DNA of 64,000 bases from contig CM074807.1 of assembly GCA_037447605.1 (NCBI GenBank), positions 3,807,994 to 3,871,993 on the forward strand, read 5' to 3'. The notes below the pieces were generated by a model. That model was given only the letters and a program-made list of their open reading frames with translations. It did no database searches and was not told the DNA's origin. The DNA is from Zygnema circumcarinatum. Its lineage: Eukaryota > Streptophyta > Zygnematophyceae > Zygnematales > Zygnemataceae. A program made the translations under genes and the position numbers. Shown piece after piece: positions 1-12,503 of the stretch. Position 1 is the stretch's first letter; each line of letters starts with the position of its first letter.

Positions 1-651
1 GAAATATTGTGTCTTTCCGCTTTGACAAGCTGTTGTGTGATAGTAAAAAACGGAGATATGCCATACTCGATTGTTTCTGTAGTGCTACCACATACGCACA
101 AGCCAGATTCTGCAGGGTGAAAGTGATGTGTGCGTCCAAGGCCGCACAACTTCATAGCTAACGGTGTGTGATGTAGAGCCTAAGGACAGCGCACCATGAA
201 ATGCGGTTACCAGCATTCAAGCGCAAAGTTCACCACTACACTGAGCTCGCCTCCAACAACCAAGCCACTTCACGCATGACGCATGACTGCCTATTACATG
301 GAACAAGTTGACCAAAACACGACACAGGTAAAAACATATATATGCACTAAAACAATATACACTGCAGTGCATTTGCAGAACACGGAACTATCCTCAGCAG
401 GGTGAAAGCCATACAATGCAGCGCTGCAGCCCCTATACAACACCTTCCACTGTCCGCCCACCCCTCCCCTTCCACCTCCACTGCGTACCTGCCCCAATGC
501 CAGCAAGAGCGGCTTCACTAACAGCTGCCAGTATGGCAGCAGCTGCCTACTGCCACACTGTAACCCTCTCTATTGAGCCCTCCCTCTGCTCACTCCTCCA
601 GCAGCTCTCCCTCCCCTCCTGGCCCGAAGACATCACCTGCACGACTCTTCT
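1..651. other. 3' flank of saposin-like gene
   Basis: No gene could be supported here. The stretch lies downstream of the stop codon of the minus-strand saposin-like gene and probably holds its 3' UTR. Short open frames on both strands lack any recognisable family features. Confidence 0.4.
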
Positions 652-3600
652 TCACATAATACTGGGAAGCTCGTAAGACTGAGCAAGAAAGCTCTTCGGT
701 GCCGGACAGAGGTTGGCCTTTGCACAAAGCTTTGCGGGGTCAATGTAGGTGTCAATGCCTGCGAACAGTAGTGGCAAGTACTCCAATATGGCGGCCTTGC
801 ACTGCATCACCACATGCACCCAACAAACCCACCGTCAGGCATGGACACACTCCTCAAAATTTCTCTTCGGTGACTTCTGCAGCCAGAACTACCAGCAACA
901 AAGATGTGAGCAGCAGATTCCTCTACAGTCTTTGGAACAAATTTACTTTAGACCATAAGGGCTGCAACAGAAAATGTCATGATTCACACGACAAATTAGT
1001 CTCACTTTTTATCCGAGAGAAATTTCACGGTAAACTGATAAAAGGCACAATGTGGACGTTCAAATGCTGCCATGAATACATGCAAGAGCGGCGTACACCA
1101 TGCCAATGGACGCACCTGCTCCTGAACATCAGGTACTTTAGAGCAAGCCTCCGTCAAATACACCGTTATTTTCACCTGCTCCTCCATACAGCCAACAAAT
1201 TAGCCAATGCTATAAGCCAGAAGAAGCAGTCAGAAGGAATGTCACCAGAAAACTTATACGGCTGACCCCCTGTAGCAAGGAGGAAAAAACACAGCTGCAT
1301 AGGAAAGATTACGAGTGTCTCCCAAACCGTAATATCCAGTGCACTAGAATGTGAAAGGTTTCGTAGAGCAACAGAGTTTCATGCCCAGTTTCAGAAAAGT
1401 AAATACCTGTGTCTCCGGATCTTTAAGCCTTTTCTTCGCTTGAGCAATCGCAAAGCGGCAAGCCATGCAGTCCTGGGCATTGCCCACATGCTGAGCCCTT
1501 GCGTCAACTAAAGCAGCCTCTTGCTCCTTAATAATCTCTGAAATGACGTCATTAACCAGCTTGTCCTTAGCGCTGCAGTATTTTGCGATCTGGCAAAACT
1601 CCTCCGGCGTCACTGATTTCAGGAGAACGATGAGCTGAGGGAAGTACACGTCCACCAACGAATCACACTGTGAAGGACAGTAAACAGGAAAGCCAAGGGA
1701 CCCATTTAGTATCTGTCAGAACATTCAGGAGCAACACAATCCACAGAGTCTCACCGTCCTGTTCTGTTTCTGACCTACTTTAGTCAAAAAATGATATAAA
1801 GATCAGGCATACTGAGGCGAGGCCAGCCACACACCTGTCCAGATATTTTAGGATTCTTGACGCGTTGACAAGCCTTATGTAAGGTGGCGAGAATCTCCTC
1901 TTGTGTCTTACCATCTTCCAGCAACAGAAGAACCTGATATGCAACCTGTAGACAAATCTGACACTTGGGGGAGGCCTGTATGGCTGCCGCAGATTCCTGC
2001 GATGCAAGCCCCCTAAACGATTAGAACAACGCATATCAGGTGTCATGCCATGGAGCATTAGAAACCGTCGCTGTGATATGTGCCACAAAAGAAACTGCAT
2101 AAGCGAAAAAAACTGATTGACAACAGGTTGAATTTCAAATGACCACGGCCTCTGAAAAAAAATAAAGCAAATAGTCGCACATTACTTATAAACTACACTT
2201 TGTTCAGATAAGACGAAGGGAGGAAATGCACCTCAAGCACTGTCTCAGTAGCCTCAGGAACAGGGAGGGCGGCTAATTCTGAACTGCAAATTTTCGTTCG
2301 TACACATGTTCTGTCAACTGTAACGTACTCCTGAAGCAGAACAATGAACTGGGGAACATATTCTGCCACAAGAGAGTCACACTGCAAAATATTTCGAAGG
2401 AAGACCCACTGCTAAGTTAAAAATAGTGAGAATGAAGGTCATAAGAATGTTGCATTAGCGCAAACTTAGCGTCAACATGGATTCAACAGGATTCCGAAGA
2501 TTGATCAACGACCTCGTGAATAAGTAACTATAGGTGAATCAAGCCAGTGTGAAGAAGCAATCAATCATTCAATCAACGACATATCAAAACTGTTGTCAAA
2601 CCTATGAACAGAAAGGTACTAAACATGCTAGCGATACATTACTTGCTTTCCGATAACTTTTCAGTCTATTCACCAGCTGCTCACATAACTTTGAATTAAG
2701 AAATTCAGTAACAAAGGAGATTGTGAAAGAAAAGACGTGGCCCTTCATGACTATGTCAAACAACACAAGCATTCACCACAGAAGCCGTTTGCAAACAAAG
2801 AAGTAAAGTGGTGAGCAAAGAACAGTCAATAAATACTCCACCACGAAGCTCCATTACAAAAAGCACAGCTGCTGGACAGCTGCACACTAGCCAGAAAAGC
2901 TCACCGATTCAGCACCCAACTTGAAGCTGGAACAAATGGCAGCCTGGACAGCGCTCACAGCCTGATCGGTAGTCTTGGGATCAGCGAGAAGAGTTATAAC
3001 TTGGTTTGTAAACTTTAGACAAATGTTGCAGCTTGTTTGCTGTGATACATCCACCTCCGTGGAAATTGTTTCAACTGAAATTAAGTCCAACTCCAACAGG
3101 GGAGCATCTGGAGAAGAGTGAAAAGAAGTGAAGCTTGTCAGTAGTGCCTGACTGGCCTGGTAAAAACTAAAGCAAACACCTTAAAACACCACTTTCCAAA
3201 GGAGGACAAACATTGATTGCATTCGATATTAAATGGATGATAATCTCTGGGCAACCAAACATACATTCGAAAACCCGGATATCCCTTGGCAGACTCCAAA
3301 TTTGACTACGGACAGTAAGCAACAAGCAGTCCAAACAAGGCAGAGTTTGCAGCACGGTCGGCGTGAATGTAAGAATCAGCATAGGGATGCATGGTGAGAA
3401 GAGCATTAAAAAAAAACGACCAACCGCGTTCGCAATGGGAAATCAGGAGCCAGCAAAAAAAAAAAAAAAAGGCACAACCGAAGTGCAAGAAGTAGACTCT
3501 TACATATAACAATCAAAGCGAAAATTCTCTTCGAATTCTAAAAAGTAAATTTAACAACTCTACACACTGCACACTGACCCTGCCGTCTCAGTATATTCAA

Positions 3601-3841
3601 ATTGCGATTGTGCCTATCCTGGACGAATGGCTCTTGCCATAGCCGGCTTCGAGCAGTCAAATCCTACTCAATTCATCCAGCAATTTCCAACAGTCAGCAA
3701 GTGATCTCAATCCCATCCGCCTTCACCAAGCAGAGACTGACTGCTAGAGTCACCTTCATCCAAGCCCCGGCTGTACACATGCCCTGCAAGCACTGCCAAG
3801 ATGAAATACACAAGAAGCGAGCGCCGTGAAGATGTCGCCAT
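652..3841 (-). CDS. Secreted saposin-like protein with three saposin B domains
   Basis: Seven exons (minus strand, 5' to 3'): 3841-3727, 3107-2905, 2381-2232, 1996-1835, 1667-1407, 1175-1116, 801-652; 366 aa. The ATG at 3841 opens a signal peptide (MATSSRRSLLVYFILAVLAG). Three complete saposin units follow, each with the six-cysteine pattern: an N-half (CNICLKF, CQICLQV, CMACRFA) and a C-half that begins with Cys (CDSLVAEY, CDSLVDVY, CKAAILEY). The last exon ends TYELPSIM-like then TGA. Saposins bind lipids and help lysosomal or vacuolar hydrolases; the plant role is inferred only from the family. All introns after the first are phase 0, and each saposin unit is interrupted exactly before the Cys that starts its C-half. 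Unlike plant aspartic proteinases, no protease domain is present, so this is a prosaposin-type protein rather than a phytepsin. The gene is divergent from the GT31 gene. Confidence 0.88.
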
Positions 3842-5268
3842 GGCTGCAGAACCTCTTCCAAGGCCACCTCCCAACTGCAAGAGCACTCTCTGCCTGTTGC
3901 AGGAAAGCGCTTGCGGAGCACTAGTAACCTGAAAGCGTCCCTTTTGCTGTTCCCGGAATTCCCGATCTTTGTCGCCGTCAGTCGTTGCGTGCTGACGGTT
4001 GAACAACCGCATGGGTCGCTACGTTCTCTGTCGTTGAACTGATAAATCGCATGATTATTTTCAACATAAACGCTGTTCCATGTGACGCGGTCCCTACGAC
4101 GTCCCTTTTTAAGTCCGCGTCAGTCCAAGGGCCTGCCACGTCCGCGGATTAGAACCTGGAAATTTCCGCGAACGTCACTCTGTACGGCGGTCATTTCAAG
4201 ACTGAGAAGTTGCCGGGGCCGTACTGTACAATCTAACACGAGACAACGGCTTTGCCCGTACTGTACGAATTTGTACTGACTTGTCAACTCAAGTGCTTTC
4301 TCCACTGGTCCTTTTTTGTCCTTAGTGAGGGGCGGCTTGTCGTGGTTTCCGAGGCTGGCTTCGAGGGCAAAGAGAGGAAGGTGCCCTAACTGGGCCGGGA
4401 TAAGGAAACCACGAAGAGGGGCATGCCGAAGGCTTAGCTGTAAGCATAAGGGATTGTATGGCCGCCGTTTGCAACTGGAATTTGGTTTCAAATTTCCAAT
4501 GCAGGTGGAATGGTTTTGGACTGGGACTGAGTGTCCAGAAGCGATCAGTGGAGATTAGGGCTGAGGGCCCACTGTGCAGGGAGAGGGCAGGTATCGCAGC
4601 TCGGGCAGTGCTCACTGTGGAGTCTCACTGCTGTGGTGTATGCGACAGGTGAGCTCTTCAGCTGCTGTAGATTTCAGAACCTGTTGCCCTTTCTTTTCCC
4701 AAGACCCGACCTTTATCTCAGTCATTGCTTCTGTTTCTACATTTTCTGCGTATGTGACCCGGTCATGCTTTGCCCGGGAGGGTTCTTCTGAGGAATGTAG
4801 TTTTACTTGTGGGTGAATTTCAATAAGTTATTACTGCCTTTCGCCTGACATTTGCGTTTCTTTCATGCCTTCAGCTTAACCGACCCTATCCTGTTTTCAT
4901 ACATTGTCATTTTTTTATCTGAGAAACGTAAAATGTTCATCCCCTGACTAGCTACTGTCTGCTACTTATCAGACAACTGAGCTCGAAGCTCAGGAATAGG
5001 CCGAATGACCTGTATGTTTAACTGGTGAAGAAGCCATGCTTCAATCCCAAGGTCTTAGATGCCAGACTGGAGCCCCTTCGTTACAAGGCACCAAGTGACG
5101 ACGCTATTGTGGCGTTGGATCGATAAGTACTACTTCTAGCAGAGCACAGGCTTATGAGCTCCATGTAACTTGCAGTTCAGAATCGTCTGGTGGGAGGCGC
5201 GAGGATGATATGTCATATTTGCGAGGGTTGCTTTGCAGGACCCATTGTTGATTGCCCGCTGACAAGTA
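3842..5268. promoter_or_regulatory. Divergent intergenic region between saposin-like and GT31 genes
   Basis: About 1.4 kb between two divergently transcribed genes, so it should hold both promoters and both 5' UTRs. Open frames at about 4080-4820 occur on both strands and look like chance shadows. No convincing TATA box or repeat was identified. Confidence 0.4.
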
Positions 5269-8200
5269 ATGCGGCGAAGGCAACAAGTAGGAGCCGCATT
5301 GAGTGGAACGCGAAACCCTAAGAAGCTGAGCAAGTCCCTGTTTTTTGGAGCGGCGTTTCTTGCGGCCCTTGCACTGGTTCCATGGTATGTTCATGTCGTT
5401 GGGTGATACTCAAGGATTATTTTGAGGCTGCATCTTCAACTTCAGCGTTTGGAATCGTGTCATCCTTCCTTTTGTTTAGGTTTGGGAAGCCAAGTAGCTA
5501 AAGTAAGGTGGAAGAGCTGACCTTGCTAATGCCTGGGTACATTCGTATGAGGTTTGTGAATGGGGTGGCAAGGACACTTGCCAGCCAGGGGTTGCTCGCA
5601 AAGCTGATGTTAGAAAAGAGAACCCTGGTCGTTTTCTATTTACATGTTGAAACATGCATATTTTCTTTTCACTGGAATGTTGAGCTCGACTCGCCATTCT
5701 GGAGCATCTAAGACCCTATGCTACACAGTATACTTTTGCCATTCTGAAGCAAGTTATAATGACTGTTACGGATAGATCGAGTGCATGTGTGGATTGCCAA
5801 CTGTGGTAAGACTAAGTGGAAAAATGTGGTGCAGGCTGTTGTACACAGAAGGGAGGGTGCCATTATGGTCAACTTCCGTACAAGAGATGGCCGACCTTAC
5901 AGGTATGGCGTTGACAAGAATAGATGGAAGTGCTATTTTAAAGATGACCTGTTGTTGGATGCTCCACAGTGAAGATCTATGGTTAAGATGATGAGTCTGC
6001 ACAATAATCTGTGTATTAGTAATGAGGTTGATGTGATCTCAAGTAATGAGGACGCTGGCCTAACTTCCCGTACAACAATAAGAATAAGAACGCCGTTTTT
6101 CAAAACCAATACGAAATAACATCTCCGCATGCTGAGACTCGAGTCATGTTGGATACTATGTCAAATACGTCGTTAGAAATGCACTCATAACTTTTTGACT
6201 GCTACGAAGGTATCTATTTGGAGGGATTGGGCCAGACCGAACAGCCATCGAGGTGGAGGAGAACGTTGTGAACTCCACCGCTACTTCTGCTCTGGAGAAA
6301 GAACGAGGTTCTTCTAGAGCCACCACTGGAGTGCAGGAGCTACCCTCTGCAACACAGCCCAATGAAATCAAGGGCAACCAAACCAGTCATGATGCTATTA
6401 CTATTCAGTCAGGTTTTCAAAGTGCAAAGGAATCACTTGACCATGATGCAGACTCTAAGGGGTCAACAATTCTGCCGGAGCCGATTGGCCAGAAAGTTGT
6501 TCCTCTCGATTCTGAATCTATTCCGGAAGTGGGATCTCCCATGAACGCAATTACCATGAACTATTTTGAATCAGCAGGTGACTATGTTTCTCAGGAAGCA
6601 GAAGAGTCTATTTTTTCAGACCCGGATACTAAGCGCATTTTTTCAGAAAAGGCTGCACAAGCTTTTGTATCCAAGTTTACGTCTTCTGTTCTGTCTTCAG
6701 TTGTATCGCCACCAGGGGTTCAGGGTCCTTTGTCAGCGGATTCCAAGACTGCCAAAATTCTTCCGCTAATGCTTCTTCTGAATGTAACTCCACCTCCAAA
6801 GTCCAACCCATTGTCTCCAACCAAGGAAGGTTTTGTGAGTTGGGTTCTTTCCTTCTTGACGAATCGGAAGGAGTCTGGCAAGTTGACAGTCGGAACATTC
6901 ACAGCTCCTCCAACTCAGATGACTTCTGCAGCTTTTCTCCCACCCGTTAGCGATGAGCTTGAGAAAGTTGAAGGTTTGAAATCATGGTTGCACAAGGTGG
7001 AGGCGGAAAGGGCTGCAAAGCTGAAGGAATGGAAAAATCGGCGACAGATGAAAAACGGAAAATTCAAACCTCGATGCCATGATGCCAAACTGCCATCATG
7101 CTACTTAACGGATGAAGAGATCAGTGCGTTGCGGGTCACTAAAAGACCTGCAAAACCGAAGCATAATGTTCTCACTCCGCCCCCTCCCCCTGATCCTGAA
7201 GCAGATGACTATGAATCTCAGATTCCACTTGACAAAGTAGGATGGCCGTATTTGTCAGCTAACCCCAGGTGGACGAAATCAGATCGACTTAGAAAGGATA
7301 TCCTTGCAGAGAGGAAGAATTCAAGGGGACGGGTCACTCCGAGAATGCTTGAGCTCATGCAGCGGCGAATCATGAATAAGGTTGAATTCAGCAAGGGGAA
7401 GTTTCCCGAAAGCGAGTGGACCAATGTTGTAGCTCGAGCAGTTAACAACGGAACACGCATGTGGAATCGTTTGGTGGGATTGGGGTTGACCGAGTCAACT
7501 GGTGGGAATTCTGCTTTAGAGTCGACAACCACTTCTCCTCTGCTGTTCATCGGGATCGTTTCAAGTCCAAAGCATGTCAGTCGGAGACAAGCTTGTCGGG
7601 AATCATGGCTGCAATATCCAGAGGTTCAGTCTGGAAAGGTCATCTACCGATTTTTTGTGGGTCTGGTGAGTAGTCAACTACTAAGTGGGTTGGTGGGGTG
7701 AAGTAATTCACGCAATCCATGTTTGAATTCGGTCATTGGAATTCGGCTATTGAATGGAAACTTGAGCTGCTCCTTCCAGTAATGCTAGGCTCCGTCATCA
7801 TGGTCTTATTGTCTTTGAAGCTTCATAGCTTGGCTGCCACCTCTCTGCCAGAATGTTTCTTTTCCTATTCTCGTTGTCTCCTTTTTCCTCTCCCTCGTAA
7901 CAGGAGGAATGCCATTTTCCAATGTTAGTCCGGGTGGCTTCAGATCAGGTTAGCCTGTTATGGAAGGTTAGTCAACTCATGTAGTTTGTCTGTTTTCATG
8001 CTTATCACTCTGCGTTCTGCAGCATCGAGACATCAGCATCGACGAGGATTTGCTCGCAGAAAAAGAGAAACGTCACGACTTAGAGATTCTCCAATTTATG
8101 GATTCCTATTACGTCCTGTCTTTGAAAACACTCGCCATTGCCCAATTCGCGGTGAGTCTTTGTTTTTATCTCCACTCTCGCTTTAACAAGAAACTGGTGC

Positions 8201-9661
8201 CTCTCTAATCGTCACCTGTGACTCATTTCTGTTGCCTTCGCTACACCTATGGTATTCACCCCTACAAAAAAAAGGAAGTTCTGACTTTCTGCCACGTAGT
8301 ACTCCCGTACATAAAAAAACTACTGCAACTTTTGTAGCAATCCAGATCATTCATCGTCATTCATCATTCCTCTTCCTACATATGTTCTTAATGTGCCGAG
8401 CTTGGTCAGCAGGATTATTCCTATCGAAGTGGTGTTACATACTTGTATGACGGATGGTCTGACTCTGCAGGCCGGCCACTTGGAGGGGGTCGTGTAGGCT
8501 CTGAAGTCAACATCGACCTTTGTGATGAAGACAGATGATGATACCTTCATTCGAGTGGATGAAGTATTGAAGCGGCTGTTGGCTACGAATCAGACTCGTT
8601 TACTTTTCTATGGGTCTCTTGTGAAGGAGAGTCGGCCTGTACGGAGCCGCAGAAGCAAGTGGTATGTGAGCCGTATGGTGAGCCCCACCAGTTCCCTTCC
8701 TGTGCGTTAAAGTATTCGATAACCGCAAAAGATAATTATGAAACGCAATGACATTTCTGTGGAAGATCATGACATTTCCTGAAGTCGATGATGGATTGAC
8801 GAAAGTTGGTGATGGGGGGGGGGCAAGGAATGCTGGGAGAGCAGGAATGGCCAGGACCAAAATACCCCGTTTGGGCCCATGGTGTAGGCTACATTTTTTC
8901 CTCCGACATAGCTCGACTCATCAGTGATACCTACGATTCTGGGAACTTGGAGGTGAGAGGAATGGCCTGCTTCAGCAGCAGCAGTATAGCATTGTTCGGA
9001 TGGCATCGTACGTTTTTGTTATTCAGTTAATATACCTCCGAGACTTGACCTATGCTGTGAGTGTTAAACGCAGTAGGCTGGTTTTGTAGTTATGAGAGGA
9101 GAAGGCGAGGGTGGGGGTAAGGGGAGGATGGAGGGAGAGTGAATTTGGGGAATATGTCAGGAGAGAGAAGGGATGAGTGAGGGAGCAGTTTAGGGAGAGG
9201 GAGAGAGTGAAGAAAGTAGGAGAATGGTTCAAGCACATGGAGGGAGCACTCCAGGTCTTGGGTAATGTAGATCAGAGCATTTAGCTGAGTGTAATCATGA
9301 CCTTAGAACGTTGTTTAGAGTAAAGCAGATGACCAGATTCTTATGTGACGATGAAGGAGGGCAAGAGCGTACCCTGTACGGAAAGAGGATCTTATGTATT
9401 GGGGACGGTCAAACTGAAGTGTGAACCGCCGGCTGTGTGTGATCTGTTGTGCAGATGTTCCGGTTGGAAGACATAGGACTGTCTATTTGGATAGACATGC
9501 TCGCTAAGAGGATGCAGGTCTCATATGTTCACGACACGGATATTATATTCGATGGCTGCAAAACTGGCTATGTCATGGCACATTATCAACTCCCTCCAGG
9601 ATTGGTCTGCTTATGGAAACAACTGGAAGCAGGCAATGGACCGCGGTGTTGTACTTCCTAA
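5269..9661 (+). CDS. GT31 beta-1,3-galactosyltransferase-like Golgi protein
   Basis: Six exons: 5269-5384, 6210-7665, 8023-8151, 8498-8677, 8845-8952, 9455-9661; 731 aa. The start ATG has an in-frame stop just upstream, and a basic N terminus (MRRRQQVG) precedes a single hydrophobic anchor at residues about 24-43 (FFGAAFLAALALVPW), giving a type II Golgi topology. A stem of roughly 430 residues, with a proline run PPPPPDP, leads to the catalytic domain: RRQACRESW, the metal-binding DDD in MKTDDDTF (580-582), KWYVSRMEWPG, YPVWAHGVGYIFSSDIA, and the acidic LED motif (667-669). These are the GT31 landmarks, and enzymes of this family add galactose in beta-1,3 linkage to glycoproteins or arabinogalactan proteins. 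The long stem shows no obvious galectin domain, unlike some plant GALT proteins. Acceptor specificity cannot be read from sequence. It is divergent from the saposin gene. Confidence 0.88.
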
Positions 9662-10808
9662 TAACAGGCTCGTTATTTATGTAGGGCGAAAGTAAACTGC
9701 TGTTGCTCTTAGTTTTTAGAAGGTTGGTCAGTAGTTAAGAAGGTGGTTTCTTTTCCATTATAGTGAGCTACCCTTCGTGCTCTTCACAAGGTTTAGGGCC
9801 CTCAGGGTTTGTGCTCTTATTCTTGATTTCAAACCTCGCTCTTGAGGGCATGAAGAATTCAGCAGTTGGGAACAGGCACTTGGGGTGCCGAATTTTTTGC
9901 CGCTGCTCGTCTACTTTTGAAAGTAGACGAGTGAGTAGCGGCAGGTTCGACCAGCTGTCACTATGATTGCCTTCGCTGTCAAAGGTGCCCACACATCTCA
10001 GGACGACAAGAGTACATTATCATTGGAAAAGTTTCGAGCTGCGACTTAGAAACTTTGGATGGTGGTGAAATCATTTGGTTTGAGTTACAGTTGCCTTTTG
10101 TTGTAATGCGCTAGGTAAGCAGTGAGATGTTGTTTGTGTTGTCTAGTATGTTCGAGCAATTGTTTGTAGTTGGACGTGTTGTCTACTGTAATTGTTCGCA
10201 TATAGCTTGATTTTGTTGATTGTAATCCTCATAGAAAACTGCAAAGTGATCGATAGCGTTGCAGCCAGTGGCAAAAATAAGTGAACAAAGTACACTAAAT
10301 CTACACTAAATTGTGAGACTTAGCCAAGCCGTACAAGTTGATTACACTGAGATCCTTCTTCTTACGTTTCAAGCGGGAGGATGTGCCATTGATCTCACGA
10401 TGCCATCAAATGGACATGGACAAAATCATCATTGGGAACCACATGAGAAACTGCTCGCGAAGGACATAAGGAGAGAAGAAAAAAGCTAAGCGTTTCACCC
10501 GTGTTCACGATCCTATATCATCATTCAAAATCAAGCGATGCTCGACTGCCATAAGACGATTATCGAAGAAGCATATACCGTACAAGTTGTTACTTCCCTG
10601 GCTTCCAACCCTAAAGGAGAAGAGGGGAGCAGCAAGGCTGCGATTGCCTTCGAGGAGAGGGACGAGAGAGGGGGCGCGGAAAGAGGGCAAGGATTTGTCT
10701 GGCGGCTTTTTCGATTTTACTAGTTCTGCTCGTTCGACGACGGGAGGCGCTTTCAGAAGGAAGGAAGGCTTTCAGAAGGTTTGTCTAATTTTTTTGGGGT
10801 TTCGGGCC
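9662..10808. other. Intergenic region upstream of RH36-like helicase
   Basis: Contains the 3' flank of the GT31 gene, one retroelement tail relic (10385-10475, listed separately), and the 5' UTR or promoter of the helicase. A short inverted repeat (ctcgtctacttttgaaagtagacgag) lies at about 9907-9932 and could form a hairpin; its role is unknown. Confidence 0.4.
10385..10475 (-). mobile_element. Retroelement 3' tail relic (copy 1)
   Basis: The stretch gccattgatctcacgatg, then ccatcaaatggacatggac and a downstream gggaacc..gagaaactg segment, matches in reverse orientation the 3' tail of the reverse-transcriptase relic at 34.3-34.95 kb and the copies at 46.05 and 63.53 kb. The hairpin stem GATGGC/GCCATC is partly deleted here. 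No coding part remains, so this is a 5'-truncated insertion. Confidence 0.6.
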
Positions 10809-12454
10809 ATGGCTCGTCCACGAAGACCCGTGGAGATCTTGCCTACTAAGAGCGCAGTAAAGCGTCGGAAATTGGATAAAAGGCAGCCGCAGGCTGGGGA
10901 GGAGGATGTAGCAACAGCTATTGAGGTTCAGAATGGGGCCATGGAGGTTAATGAATCAAGAGGGCAAGAATTACGTCTGACAAAAGCGCATAGCAGTGGT
11001 GGGAGTGGAATAAGCATCTTTTCTGCTGGAATGAAGCGGAAAAGTAGGGATCAGAATCCTCCAGTATCTATCATCCCGGGGACTACGGGAAGGGAGGAGG
11101 TCGGTGTACAGGATAGGAAAAAACGAAAGGCAGGTGATATGAATGGTGAAGAATTTAGATTAGAAGAGAGGAAAGGTGCGAAGCTCAAGAAAGCTGCAAG
11201 TAGAAAGTCCTTAAGCACATCTGAAGGAGCCCTTGTTAGTGGAGACGAGGAAACAGGGTTAGAAAATGTGCAGGGTGAAGATAGCCTACTTAAACCTATG
11301 ACGGAGGAGAAGAATGGAAATAACGGAATGGAAGCATTGCAAGAGGCTGAAGTAGAGAAGTTCGAAGGTTTAGGACTAGCGGAATGGCTCACTATGACTT
11401 GTCGAGAGCTGGGAATGCGAACACCTACACACGTTCAGAGAGCATGCGTTCCAGCGATCCTAGCTGGGAAGAATGTTGTTGGGATTGCGCAAACTGGCAG
11501 CGGTAAAACCGCCGCTTTTGCTTTGCCCATTCTCCAGGTATTCAGTCGTGGTCCTTGCTCTTCATGCGATACCAGTTTTCTCAAGTTTGTGGCCACCATA
11601 TAAAAACAACCTTTTCCTTAGAAGGTTATGTGGTCGCTGCCCTAATGCTGACTCTTGCGGTATACGGAGGTGATGTTCGAGTCAGAGTGCAAAACGTCCG
11701 ACCTATTACTGTGATCAGTAGGGTTTTGGCGTCCCTGTTTTTTGAGGGGTAGTTTCAATCTTACCCTCTATCCTGGGCACGGGTTTTCAACTATCTATGG
11801 AAGTAGCTTCACATGCCTACAGAAGGTAGTCAGGACTTCAATAGCAATGGAGAAGCTTGAAAATGCTGTTCATTTAGAAACATAGCCCATGAAGAAGGCT
11901 TTTCTTTGAATGATGATGGGGATTAGTCAGCTTTGGTTCGGAGGGTCCTTTCAAAAGACCTTGAATGTGGCAGTGAGCTTGAGGATTTTGAACTGTAACG
12001 AAAGGGACTTGTCGAACCTTCATTTCGGCCTGTGCCTCTGTCTTACAGATAAAGCTGTTCTTTCCGGATAATACTTTTTCATTGATAAAAGCTCACTCTT
12101 ATGCTGGCTTGCTTTACAGAAATTGGCCCTAGACCCCTATGGAGTGTTTGCCCTCGTTCTCACCCCAACAAGGGAACTCGCAATGCAACTTGCGGATCAG
12201 TTTCGTGCTTTGGGTTCTGGAGTTCGTCTTCGTGAGACTGTGGTGATAGGTGGAGTGGAGATGACAGCTCAGGCACAAAAGTTAGCTGGTCGACCTCATG
12301 TGGTAATAGCTACACCCGGCCGGCTTCGGGACCACCTCACAAGTGACCCGAACATGCACAAAGTATTTGCTCGCACTCAGGTAATTCTTGAAATGCTGGA
12401 AGAGTTCGGTAATTCCAGACAGTGGGGCATGAGTGATGTTGGCTGCTCCATCTG

Positions 12455-12503
<49 letters not shown>

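Noticed and set aside
699-1265. 188-codon open frame on the plus strand
   Set aside because: Begins with a codon that is not well supported, is antisense to two exons of the saposin gene, and has no family features.
4082-4816. Cluster of overlapping open frames on both strands
   Set aside because: Divergent promoter region; frames are short, overlap each other in different phases and show no conserved motif.
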